Positions 8,171-17,390 of a DNA stretch of 64,000 nucleotides are shown here, one piece after another. The notes beneath the pieces are model-generated. The model did not search any database, was not told where the DNA came from, and saw only the letters and a list, made by a program, of their open reading frames with translations. The DNA comes from Clostridia bacterium (GTDB lineage: Bacteria > Bacillota > Clostridia > Peptostreptococcales > Anaerovoracaceae), in contig CAJTER010000020.1 in assembly GCA_910575405.1 (NCBI GenBank), forward strand, positions 17,841-81,840, read 5' to 3'. Position 1 is the stretch's first letter, and each line of letters begins with the position of its first letter. Made by a program: the position numbers and the translations under genes.

Positions 8171-9087
8171 TTATTCTCCTTTATGATGATCTCTTGCAGC
8201 CTCATGTTTTGCTTGCAATGTTTGACGAATGGATTTAGGCCGGATTATTGTCACTTTGTTTCCAAATGACATAAGAAAACCATATAACCAATTATTTTCT
8301 GGCAAAGTGAGTTTAACAGTATATCCATTTTCATGTTCTATAATAGCCGTATCGTCCAGCGTATCAAATAACCTATACCCGACATCTAACGTAAATTCTA
8401 ATTCTAAGTCTATTAAATCTCCAATATCCTCTGGCACTGGAAAAACGGAATCATATTGGTATGTATCTGTTTTGCGTTCAAAATGTACCTCGGTTATAAT
8501 TAGTTTTTTATCCGTGAAAGACGAAACAACCTACTTTCATTTCTTGAAAGACAAAAAGCATTCAAGTACCATGCCCTGTCTTTATAAACCAATTTGTATG
8601 GATATACATTTCTTTTTCCGCTATTCCCGGAAGAATTATGATAGTCAAAAGTGATTTCACGGTTTTCTAATATAGCTTGCTTTAGTTGTCTAAACAATCT
8701 ATTTTCGCTTTCCGCAACACTGCCCCAACGTGAAAAATCCACATCAATCCAATCAGTTAAACCGATTTGAAAAATTGCACCAAGTTTCTTCAAAATGGTG
8801 TCTACCTCTGGATATTGAACGGCTGACAAACTTTGCAAGCTAGATAATATCTCTAACTTTTCGCTATCTGAAAAAAAGGATTTGTCAAGAACATAATCAT
8901 CAAGAAACTGTATGCCGCCGTTTCTTCCGGTTGTAACGTAGATAGGAATACCTGCACTACTTATAGCGTCTACATCACGATAAATTGTACGGACAGACAC
9001 TTCAAATTTCTCTGCCAATTCAGGCGCAGTGGCATGTCCCTTATCCAATAGGTAATACAAAATCCTAAACAGTCTGCTTTCTTGCAA
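8171..9087 (-). pseudogene. YafY-type HTH/WYL transcriptional regulator, frameshifted
   Basis: A TTG start at 9087 with GGAGG 7 nt upstream opens a DeoR-like helix-turn-helix (ATAPELAEKFEVSVRTIYRD, residues 20-40) and a WYL domain (NVYPYKLVYKDRAWYLNAFC). The frame stops at 8500. Continuing one base over gives KLIITEVHFERKTDTYQYDS and an intact C-terminal extension ending at 8171. The shift lies in a run of six A (8504-8509 on the opposite strand) where seven would restore the frame. It could be a dead gene, a phase-variable one, or an assembly error. WYL regulators usually sense nucleic-acid-like ligands, which suits the DNA repair-like gene downstream. Confidence 0.85.
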
Positions 9088-9726
9088 CGCATCACCTCCA
9101 TGCTTGATTATATAATTATGACAATGCCGTATCAAGGTTATCATAGGATTTATTCTTGTCAATTGCAAAATGACAGAATTTCACATATCCCTTATTTAAT
9201 GTTCATAGACATGAGCCAAATATTGTTTAACTCATTCCTATGCTACTCACATCACACCATGTTATTATTGTTAGAATTTTTGCACAATGTTCTTTTGACT
9301 ATGCGGCACTGTTTAAAAGGACCCCCGACCATGAGTATATTGCCGTACACTGCTCACATAGTCAAGTTAAATATTCCTCCAACTCTCCCACACCCTATTA
9401 AAGGAACAGCTATGAATAAATATGACTTCTAGACTTTTGAAACAATGCAATGATCAAAGTGGTGCAGATGGCTGTAAGAAATGTCGATATCCCCCGCTAC
9501 CTTACGCAAATATACCCTTATCAATTCTATCCACTCAACATTCTGTTTAACAATCCTGTCTACTCGACATACCCAATTTCTATTCTGTCAACTCAACTCT
9601 CTGCCATATTTTACGGTTGACCAGTTCCCCTTATCTTTTAGAACACAAAAATCCGAAAGCTAGAACAAATCTTCCAAACTGTTTCAACCCTCGGAAATCC
9701 CTTGTTTTCTACACTTTTTCAATTCT
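9088..9726. other. Gene-free interval between mobile cargo and core chromosome
   Basis: About 640 bp without a credible gene. Its only long frame (116 codons, plus strand from 9082) lacks a ribosome site and family resemblance. The right half is unusually pyrimidine-rich on the plus strand and contains three 29-bp degenerate tandem repeats (9512-9598). This strip is the best candidate for the right boundary of the left mobile region, but no attachment-site duplication can be verified inside the window. Confidence 0.6.
9512..9598. repeat. Three degenerate 29-bp tandem repeats
   Basis: Units 9512-9540, 9541-9569 and 9570-9598 share the 3' core TTCTRTCNACTCRAC at an exact 29-bp period. The first two units match at 18 of the last 23 positions. 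There are no spacers, so this is not a CRISPR. Iteron-like or integrase arm-site repeats are possible. Confidence 0.6.
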
Positions 9727-10887
9727 TTATTTCGTGACCCGTGACATCAACACGACACACTCAACATGCCGAGTCCCGGCAAAATTATCAAAGGCCTTCA
9801 GCACCTTCACCTCATACCCGTAATACTGCAGATAATACAAATTCTCCGCCAGGCTCTTGGGATTGCAGGAAACATAAACTATCTGCTCCACCCCATAGCT
9901 GATAATCTTATCCAGGGCTTTGGGCGAAATCCCCACCCGGGGCGGATCCACCACGATGACGTCCGGCTTTTCGCTCACAGTTTCCAGCACTTCAAACACG
10001 TCGCCGGCCAGAAATTCGCAGTTGTCCAGGCCGTTTAAATCCGCGTTTGCTCTGGCCGCTTCTACTGCTTCAGGCACCAGCTCCACGCCCACGGCTTTTT
10101 TGGCTTTGCGGGCCATGGTCTGGGTGATGGTTCCGGTTCCGCAGAAGAGGTCGAAGATCGTTTTGCCGCTGAAGTCGTCGATGAGGTTGACGGCGTAGGA
10201 GTAGAGCCGCTCTGCCGCTTCCACATTGGTCTGGAAGAAGGAAAAAGCGCTAACCTTAAAGTCCAATCCCATGATCTGCTCCATGTAATAGTCCTGTCCC
10301 TGCAGGATTTTCAGCTCTTCGCAGTAAACGGCATCGGCCAGCCGGTCGTTAAAGGTCCGCAGAATGCCCACAAGCTGGTGCTCCAAATCCAGCGCGTTGA
10401 GAGCCTCTGCATAGCCTTCCTCATCAAAGCCCGGTTCCGTAGTCGTCACTAGGTTCACAAGGAGCTGTCCAGTACGAACGCCCCGCCGCAAAACCAGATG
10501 GCGCAGCAGGCCCTTGTGGGATTTTTTGTGGTAAAAGGAATAGCCTTTTTCTTTGCAAAAGTCCAGAGTTACCCGCAGCACCTTGTTAAAATCCGGGTGA
10601 ACCAGCTGGCACTCGTCCACGGTTACGATGGACATAAAACGTTTTTTGCGGTGCATTCCCAGGGTCATTTCGCCTCCCTTTTCCATGTCGCCGAAGGTAT
10701 ATTCCATCTTATTTCGGTATCCGTACTGGCCGGGGCTCGCCTCAATGGGGAGAATGCTGCCGCAGCGGATTTCCTTTCTTTCCAAGAGCTGCAGCACTTC
10801 CCGTTCCTTTATTTTCAACTGTTCTTCATAAGGCACTCCCTGATACAGGCAGCCGCCGCAAAATTCATTGTGCTTACAAATTTCCAT
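9727..10887 (-). CDS. rlmD: TrmA/RlmD-family RNA (uracil-5-)-methyltransferase
   Basis: 386 residues. The N-terminus has the iron-sulfur cysteine set C-x5-C-x2-C (CKHNEFCGGC) of RlmD-type enzymes but no TRAM domain. The SAM-binding motif FDLFCGTGTITQTMA is near residue 240, and the catalytic region has DPPRVG near 320 and the SCNP nucleophile loop (YVSCNPKSL) near 345. It methylates C5 of a uridine in 23S rRNA or tRNA; which site cannot be settled, so the symbol is provisional. The ATG at 10887 has AAAGGA upstream. It is in line with tgt, 51 nt downstream of it, so an RNA-modification operon is likely. Confidence 0.85.
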   Translation of the reverse strand: MEICKHNEFCGGCLYQGVPYEEQLKIKEREVLQLLERKEIRCGSILPIEASPGQYGYRNKMEYTFGDMEKGGEMTLGMHRKKRFMSIVTVDECQLVHPDFNKVLRVTLDFCKEKGYSFYHKKSHKGLLRHLVLRRGVRTGQLLVNLVTTTEPGFDEEGYAEALNALDLEHQLVGILRTFNDRLADAVYCEELKILQGQDYYMEQIMGLDFKVSAFSFFQTNVEAAERLYSYAVNLIDDFSGKTIFDLFCGTGTITQTMARKAKKAVGVELVPEAVEAARANADLNGLDNCEFLAGDVFEVLETVSEKPDVIVVDPPRVGISPKALDKIISYGVEQIVYVSCNPKSLAENLYYLQYYGYEVKVLKAFDNFAGTRHVECVVLMSRVTK

Positions 10888-10938
10888 ATTGTTCCTTTCT
10901 CGCATCCTTTTCTTACATTTCTACGCTCTTACTTTTCC

Positions 10939-12087
<1,149 letters not shown>

Positions 12088-12135
12088 TTAATCATATCAT
12101 AGATGTCTCTGTTTTTCATCTGTTTTGCAGGTTCT

Positions 12136-12172
12136 AAAAAAGAAAAAGATCGAAGCGCCTTGCCGATCTTTT
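12136..12172 (-). terminator. Intrinsic terminator after the cytidylate-kinase-like gene
   Basis: On the minus strand AAAAGATCG...CGATCTTTTTCTTTTTT lies about 40 nt past the stop at 12213 and just upstream of tgt. Confidence 0.85.
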
Positions 12173-12212
12173 CCCTTTCATAAATTTTCTCTTTTCCTTC
12201 CCTGCTGCCTTC

Positions 12213-12851
12213 TCATTTCAGCTCCGGAAATCTGGCTGTTATATATTGAAACAAAATTTCCTCAATCTGCTCATCTGTAAAATATGTCGTATCCAGCACC
12301 AGATCGTAGCCTCTCAGATCCAGCCACTTCTTTCCGGTAAAAGTATTAAAATACCTGGCCCGCTCCCGATCCTCATGCTCAATATGCTTTCGCTTCCTGG
12401 TTCCCTTGACCGGCTTTTTCAGCGTTTTTTCCAGCCTGGCCATGCGGGAATCCATATCCGCCTGCAGGAAGATGCTGGTATGTTTTTCATAATTTCGGAA
12501 AAGATACGAGGCGCAGCGCCCGATGATCACGCAGGGCCCTTCCTCTGCCGCTTCCCGCATGATCTGCGTCTGTGTTTCAAAGAGCTGCTTGCTGGTAGGC
12601 GTGTACCAGGCGTCCGCCACATAGGGCATATCGTATACGGCTATCTGTGCCAGAGCGCCCCATATGGAGCTGTTTCTTTCATCAATGAGCTCCAGGCTTT
12701 CCTCCGACAGTTCCAGACGTTCCGCTGCCTTTACCAGGATTTCCTTATCTATGTATCGGAAGCCAAAATGCTCCGCAATGGCTCTTCCCATAGCAGATCC
12801 CCCGCTTCCCAGCTGTCTGCCGATACTAATGACATGATGTTGTTCTTTCAA
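12213..12851 (-). CDS. Cytidylate kinase-like family protein
   Basis: 212 residues. The P-loop GRQLGSGGSAMGRAIAEHFG is at residues 12-31, followed by FRYIDKEIL as in CMP kinases. Middle motifs include GPCVIIGRCASYLF and a C-terminal DTTYF segment. The protein belongs to the cytidylate-kinase-like family common in Clostridia, distinct from canonical Cmk; its true substrate is uncertain. It stands alone between a DHA2 exporter and tgt, with its own terminator. Confidence 0.85.
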   Translation of the reverse strand: MKEQHHVISIGRQLGSGGSAMGRAIAEHFGFRYIDKEILVKAAERLELSEESLELIDERNSSIWGALAQIAVYDMPYVADAWYTPTSKQLFETQTQIMREAAEEGPCVIIGRCASYLFRNYEKHTSIFLQADMDSRMARLEKTLKKPVKGTRKRKHIEHEDRERARYFNTFTGKKWLDLRGYDLVLDTTYFTDEQIEEILFQYITARFPELK

Positions 12852-12933
12852 TGTTCAAGCCTCCCGTTTTCTTTTATTCTATCATAGTTCGCCGTTTTTT
12901 CCAAAAAAGATCCGCTGCCAATTATCCTGCATA

Positions 12934-14358
12934 TTAATCGCAAAAAATATCATCGATCCGCTTTTCCCTCTTCACAAAGAGAATTGCCATGATCAGGGCG
13001 ATGGCGCTGAGCCCCGCAGCTACTCCAAAGGCCGCGTGCATTCCCCGAAGCGTAGCCTGCACACTCCCCGCGCTGCCGCTAAAGGCTGTCACCATGGTCA
13101 TAATGGTAATGAGAATTGCCGTACCGATGGAGCCTGCCACCTGGCGGGCCGTGTTGTTGATGGCGCTACCGTGGGCGATCATGCGGTTCTCCAGGGAATT
13201 GAGTCCCCAAGTGGTGATAGGCATATTGACAAGAGACATGCCAAACATGCGAACCGTATAAATCATGCACAAAAATCCGAAGCTCCAGTTTTCATCCATA
13301 AAGACGAAAAACAGAGAAAAGGCGGTCATAATGCCAAGGCCCGTAATAGCGATACTCCTGGGGCCAAAGCGGTCAAAGAGATTTCCCGTAATGGGGCTCA
13401 TAATACCCATGATAATGGCACCCGGAAGCATCACGAGCCCAGACTGCATGGCGCTGAAATGCAGGATATTCTGCAGATAAATCGGTGTAATAATCGTACC
13501 CGCAATTAAGGCCGCGTTGATAATCATGCTGATAATGGTGGCATAGCTGAACTCCTTTGTTTCCAGAACCCGCAGCTGCAAAAGAGGTATTTTCAGCTTT
13601 AGCTGGCGGCGGACAAAAAGGATGAAAAATACGATGCCTACTACCAGAGGCGCCAATGTCAAAGCGTGGCCCCATCCATAGGTTCCCGCCGCACTGAAGC
13701 CGTAGAGCAGGCCACCAAATCCTAAGGTAGAAACGATCACAGATGGGAAATCCAGCTCTGGCTTTCCTGTTTCGCCCACATTCCTCAGAAGGAAGCATCC
13801 TAAAATCACATCAATAGCCGCAAGGGGCGCGATAACCAAAAAGACACTGTGCCAGCCCCAGGCATCTACCATCCAGCCCGCCAGAGTCGGCCCCACAGCC
13901 GGTGCGAAGGCGATAACGATTCCCACCGTTCCCATAGCCGAACCCCGCTTTTCCTTTGGAAAGAGCAGCAAAATAACGGTCTGGATCATCGGCATCAAAA
14001 TCCCCGCGGACATGGCCTGCAGAATGCGGGCGATTAAAAGAAGTAAAAAGCTTCCCGCAAAACCCGCCAGAGCCGTCCCTGCTGTAAAAAGAACCATGGA
14101 GCTCAAATAAAGCTGCCTAGTGGTAAACCGGTCGATTAAATATGCGGTTATGGGAATCATGATCCCGTTGACCAGCATAAAAGCTGTCGTAAGCCACTGA
14201 CCTTCCACTGCCGTAATATGCATATCCCGCATGATGCTTGGCAGGGCCGGTGAAAGAATGGTCTGATTCAGCACCGCAATAAAGGCACCGGAAAGCATGA
14301 CGCCGATGATCAATGTATTTCCCCCTGATTTTTCCCGCTTCAAACTCTGTTGTCCCAT
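12934..14358 (-). CDS. MFS multidrug exporter, DHA2 (EmrB/QacA) family
   Basis: 474 residues with about 14 hydrophobic segments. The DHA2 signatures are present: MLSGAFIAVLNQTILSPALP in helix 1, PSIMRDMHITAVEGQWLTTA after it, and ILQAMSAGILMPMIQTVILL later. It is an inner-membrane proton/drug antiporter; its substrate is not predictable. It starts 6 nt after the stop of the TetR gene, whose last codons (GAG GAG GAA) supply its ribosome site, so the two are transcribed and translated together and the TetR protein is very likely its repressor. Confidence 0.9.
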   Translation of the reverse strand: MGQQSLKREKSGGNTLIIGVMLSGAFIAVLNQTILSPALPSIMRDMHITAVEGQWLTTAFMLVNGIMIPITAYLIDRFTTRQLYLSSMVLFTAGTALAGFAGSFLLLLIARILQAMSAGILMPMIQTVILLLFPKEKRGSAMGTVGIVIAFAPAVGPTLAGWMVDAWGWHSVFLVIAPLAAIDVILGCFLLRNVGETGKPELDFPSVIVSTLGFGGLLYGFSAAGTYGWGHALTLAPLVVGIVFFILFVRRQLKLKIPLLQLRVLETKEFSYATIISMIINAALIAGTIITPIYLQNILHFSAMQSGLVMLPGAIIMGIMSPITGNLFDRFGPRSIAITGLGIMTAFSLFFVFMDENWSFGFLCMIYTVRMFGMSLVNMPITTWGLNSLENRMIAHGSAINNTARQVAGSIGTAILITIMTMVTAFSGSAGSVQATLRGMHAAFGVAAGLSAIALIMAILFVKREKRIDDIFCD

Positions 14359-14364
14359 ACTGTT

Positions 14365-15156
14365 TTATTCCTCCTCACTCTCTAATGCCTTCAATTCTGC
14401 CAACAGGCGCTCCGCTTCCTCAAGCTTTGCTCTCCTGCCGCTCTTTTCATAGTCTTCTAAGGAAGACCGTAGTTCTGCTGCCAGCCTTTTTTTCTGGAAG
14501 ATCGGCCTAAGCTGCTTTTCCTCGTTTTCAACTGCGCTCCTTATCTCGTCAAGCTGCTGCCTTGTGAGCAGCCTCTTTTTGCCCCTGCGCTTTTGCAAAA
14601 TGGCTTCCAAGCTATCGGCAATAAAGTCTGCTGCCGCCTTCTCGTCCAGCTCCACAATGTCATCCTTCGCCACAATGGAAATCTCCCGCATCAGGCCGTT
14701 GAAATTGATGGTAAGCTCTGCTGCCAGCGCTTCATCCTCCAGCTCAAAGGCCCTCATGATCACATGCAGAAACAAATCAAACATGTGGAACCGATTTCGA
14801 TTCAGAGCAGGCAGGCACTTTTCCATCTGCTCCGGCGTAAAGGAGAGAATCAGCTCATCTGTAAAGCGGGTTCTCTCTGCAAAATTCTCCATCCGCACCA
14901 GAATGCTCTCCCTGAGAAGTTCCCTTGGCCGCAGATCCTGCCGATCCATGATGTTCTCCGTTTTTTCCTTCATCTGTTCGGTAAGGTAAAAGGCTGCCAG
15001 AATGCCGATTGCCTCTTTTGAATCGAAAAATTTGTAAAGCGTTGCTTTTGAAAAATTGCATCCTACCGCAATATCCTGCATGGACGTCTTTGGATAGCCT
15101 TTTTCCAGAAAGAGTCTCAGCCCAGTTTCTAAAATCTGCTGTTTTTTCGTATCCAT
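14365..15156 (-). CDS. TetR family regulator of the adjacent DHA2 exporter
   Basis: 263 residues from the ATG at 15156 (MDTKKQQILETGLRLFLEKG), which has AAAGGAAC upstream; the in-frame start at 15249 lacks one. The helix-turn-helix reads YPKTSMQDIAVGCNFSKATL then YKFFDSKE. The ligand domain is followed by an unusual Lys/Arg/Glu-rich coiled-coil tail of about 90 residues (RRGKKRLLTRQQLDEIRSAV onward), longer than usual for TetR proteins. It forms a two-gene unit with the exporter and presumably represses it. Confidence 0.9.
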   Translation of the reverse strand: MDTKKQQILETGLRLFLEKGYPKTSMQDIAVGCNFSKATLYKFFDSKEAIGILAAFYLTEQMKEKTENIMDRQDLRPRELLRESILVRMENFAERTRFTDELILSFTPEQMEKCLPALNRNRFHMFDLFLHVIMRAFELEDEALAAELTINFNGLMREISIVAKDDIVELDEKAAADFIADSLEAILQKRRGKKRLLTRQQLDEIRSAVENEEKQLRPIFQKKRLAAELRSSLEDYEKSGRRAKLEEAERLLAELKALESEEE

Positions 15157-15426
15157 AGGTTCCTTTCTCCGGTGCCTCTGCCGCACGGCCCACATCCACC
15201 GTATCCATTTGAGGGCCTGCCCCAGGCATCCTCCTGCCTTCTCTCTCAAAGAAAAACTCCCCAGTATCCTCAGTATTCCCTCTGCTGAACTGGTGAGTTT
15301 TTTCTAAACTCTATGGTTTTATTATCCGCTTTTCTATGTGATTTGTCAAGAGTGTATTTTGCAAATCATAAGAAAAATTCCACAAAAAAGATAAGAATGC
15401 TTAAAAATTTGAAACAGAGAATGCAA

Positions 15427-16140
15427 CTATCTTTTCTGTTTTTCCAAAACTTTTTTAATAATTTCTTCAATACTGCCCTGTGTTTTCCTTTGATTCTTAT
15501 CCTTTTGAATGCGGATCACTACCTCTTTGGATCGTTCTTCCTCCCGCTCCTGTTCCTCAAACAATTGTTCCAGATCCTCGGATTTCAGCGCCGCTTCTAA
15601 AACTTGTACTGCATAATCTGAAATGCCTTCCCAACTTCCATATAAATCGTTTATAGCCTTATCGATCTGAGAATACTCAATCGGGGCTCCAAAGTTTCTC
15701 TGTTCCCGCACGATGCCTATAATGTCGGACAGGTCTTTTTTATAACGCCTGCCTGACATCAATTTCATAGCAACAAGATATTCCGCCTGAATCGTTCTGA
15801 CTTCCAGTATATTGGAATATGTACGATAATGCCTGGAATACTGCGATAATTTTGGAGTGTATGAAGCCGTATTTTTAAAATCAGTGTTCAACCAGCCATT
15901 AGGCAGTTCAAGCCGATCGCCCACTGCATTAATAGCCTCCTTCATTGCTGATGAAGCGGTAATAACAGCATCTATATCATAAGTCATCTCGCGGAATCCA
16001 TAATTGACAAGAATTGCTGCACCGCCGATCAAGATAATCTCAGTCGGCATCTTTCTCCCATTCCGTTTACGGAATTCTTTCGCCAATTCCTTCAAATAAT
16101 AGTCCAGGTTTTCTTTTGTAAACGCTTTATCAACAGACAT
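15427..16140 (-). CDS. DUF6036-type nucleotidyltransferase
   Basis: 237 residues. It has the minimal nucleotidyltransferase core G-G-x-A followed by D-x-D (IILIGGAAILVNYG, then YDIDAVI). After it comes an AEYLVAMKLMSGRRYKKDLS stretch, where a K-L-x-x-x-R-x-K-D-x-x-D pattern is typical of AbiEii/DUF6036 enzymes. The C-terminus is highly charged. Relatives act as toxins or as defence nucleotidyltransferases. It overlaps its upstream partner by 11 nt. The partner and the palindrome at 16574 give the layout of an autoregulated two-gene unit. Confidence 0.78.
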   Translation of the reverse strand: MSVDKAFTKENLDYYLKELAKEFRKRNGRKMPTEIILIGGAAILVNYGFREMTYDIDAVITASSAMKEAINAVGDRLELPNGWLNTDFKNTASYTPKLSQYSRHYRTYSNILEVRTIQAEYLVAMKLMSGRRYKKDLSDIIGIVREQRNFGAPIEYSQIDKAINDLYGSWEGISDYAVQVLEAALKSEDLEQLFEEQEREEERSKEVVIRIQKDKNQRKTQGSIEEIIKKVLEKQKR

Positions 16141-16540
16141 TTCTCACATCGCTCTCTATTATGTTAAATCTTTTAAACTCAGGGATCGCTTCTTTCATGC
16201 TCTGTTCCCTTAGATCCAGTGAAGCATCCAGTCTTGCCGCAAGTATAATGTCCCTTGGATATAACGGCTCCGGCAAGGTGCAGCCACGGATATCGTCGTA
16301 CTCTCGGCACAATGGCAATTCATTTTCTCTGCTCAGGTAGTCCACCATAGCGAGCAAATAAAAGCTTTCCCTGTACCACTGCTTTTTCCAGTAGGTGCGG
16401 ATTTCATCTGCTGTCAAAGTATCAATAATGAAGTCAAGATCTCCCTTATCTTTCACCATATGGCAAACATTGCTTTTGAACGCTTCAAAGCTGCTTCGAT
16501 AGGGTATTGCATTTTTTTCTTTCCGGTGTGCCTTTTGCAT
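16130..16540 (-). CDS. Partner of the nucleotidyltransferase, unknown function
   Basis: 136 residues from the ATG at 16540 (MQKAHRKEKNAIPYRSSFEA), with GGGGGAAC upstream. The 82 codons open before this ATG run through the terminator and the palindrome and are not likely to be translated. The sequence is helix-rich (AFKSNVCHMVKDKGDLDFII, then TYWKKQWYRESFYLLAMVDY) with no domain I recognise by name. Its tight overlap with a DUF6036 nucleotidyltransferase suggests a bound partner or antitoxin; this is inference from gene order. Confidence 0.65.
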   Translation of the reverse strand: MQKAHRKEKNAIPYRSSFEAFKSNVCHMVKDKGDLDFIIDTLTADEIRTYWKKQWYRESFYLLAMVDYLSRENELPLCREYDDIRGCTLPEPLYPRDIILAARLDASLDLREQSMKEAIPEFKRFNIIESDVRNVC

Positions 16541-16573
16541 TGCTGTTCCCCCTTTTGCAAGTCCCATGATTTT

Positions 16574-16594
16574 TATACAATATACCATTGTATA
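16574..16594. promoter_or_regulatory. Palindromic operator upstream of the nucleotidyltransferase pair
   Basis: TATACAAT-ATACC-ATTGTATA is an exact 8-bp inverted repeat with a 5-bp spacer, 33 nt upstream of the ATG at 16540. It contains TATACAAT/TATATT stretches that could serve as the -10, so a bound protein would block transcription. Confidence 0.6.
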
Positions 16595-16597
16595 CGG

Positions 16598-16639
16598 AAA
16601 AAGTACAGAACAAAGAAAACGTTTGCTCTGTACTTTTTT
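16598..16639 (-). terminator. Intrinsic terminator of the vanW-vanG-vanXY-like cluster
   Basis: On the minus strand AAAAAGTACAGA pairs with TCTGTACTTTTT, 30 nt past the stop at 16671 and adjoining the palindrome of the next operon. Confidence 0.8.
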
Positions 16640-16670
16640 CTCTGCTTTTCCAGCGTCCTGAACTCCACTT

Positions 16671-17390
16671 CTACCAGAGCGTAACCACAATCCCCCCTTC
16701 GTTATCGCCGGAAATCTGGTATGGCCGCCCCTCTGGAATCTCTGCCGCCGCACCCTCAGTCCCTGCCGAGATATACTGTATTTCAATAGACTTATGCCCG
16801 CAGCTCCAGACGATCCGTTTTTCCTTTCGCAGAAATTCCAGATATTCCTCCAGCGACAGCGCCTTTTCCTGCATGATCAGGGAGTGGGGAAATCCTACAT
16901 AGCGGAAGTGCCATGGTTCGTGGGCGATTCCCGTGGCAGCTTCTTTCCCCTTTTCATATCGCTGGACGAAGCCAAACCAGGGTGCTTTGTTGCGAAAGTC
17001 CTGACACGGCCCCGTATAAGGAAAAGAAGGACAGATCTCGTCGATGGGTTCCTTGTTTTCCCCCAGATCGATGGCCAGGCCGCATTCGTGCTCGCTGCAC
17101 CGGGGCAGGGCAACATAGTTTCTGGTAAAGTTTTCACCATTATCGCGAAGGGACTGTTGATACAGGTTTTTCTGTTCCTTGTGGCTGCGGAAGCCGCTTA
17201 CACTGATGATCTCACTCTGTTCCTCCAAAAGGAGCTTTAACTGAAGGGCTGCCTCCCGCTGCAGCTTTACCCCTCTTCCCACGACCCGAAGCTCCTGTCT
17301 GCCGATGGTTTTGCGCAGGGGATGCTCTTTATTGACCAGGATCAGAGGGCCTGTAAAAATCTGCTCCTTATCCAGTAAGACTCGCTTCAT
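16671..17390 (-). CDS. vanXY: VanXY/VanY-like D,D-peptidase (peptidase M15)
   Basis: 239 residues. The M15 zinc site is complete: S-x-H-x2-G-x-A-x-D (SEHECGLAIDLG, near 115-126) and the catalytic E plus third ligand in HEPWHFRYVG (near 175). There is no signal peptide or membrane anchor, so it is cytoplasmic like VanXY and unlike membrane VanY. Such enzymes remove D-Ala-D-Ala dipeptide or terminal D-Ala so that a modified ending can dominate. The start ATG overlaps the ligase stop by 4 nt (ATGA). Assignment to VanXY rather than another LAS peptidase rests partly on gene order. Confidence 0.78.
   Translation of the reverse strand: MKRVLLDKEQIFTGPLILVNKEHPLRKTIGRQELRVVGRGVKLQREAALQLKLLLEEQSEIISVSGFRSHKEQKNLYQQSLRDNGENFTRNYVALPRCSEHECGLAIDLGENKEPIDEICPSFPYTGPCQDFRNKAPWFGFVQRYEKGKEAATGIAHEPWHFRYVGFPHSLIMQEKALSLEEYLEFLRKEKRIVWSCGHKSIEIQYISAGTEGAAAEIPEGRPYQISGDNEGGIVVTLW

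Noticed and set aside
9082..9432. 116-codon plus-strand frame beside the WYL gene
   Set aside because: No ribosome site, odd composition, overlaps the WYL start region on the other strand.
9512..9598. CRISPR array
   Set aside because: The 29-bp units are directly adjacent, with no spacers, and there are no cas genes; the Cas4-like DUF2800 protein belongs to a phage replication module.
13036..13798. Overlapping 140-157 codon frames on both strands inside the DHA2 exporter
   Set aside because: Shadows of the transporter gene, which has 14 membrane segments in one continuous frame.
16541..16786. 82-codon N-terminal extension of the nucleotidyltransferase partner
   Set aside because: It contains the terminator of the previous operon and the palindrome; the ATG at 16540 has a good ribosome site.
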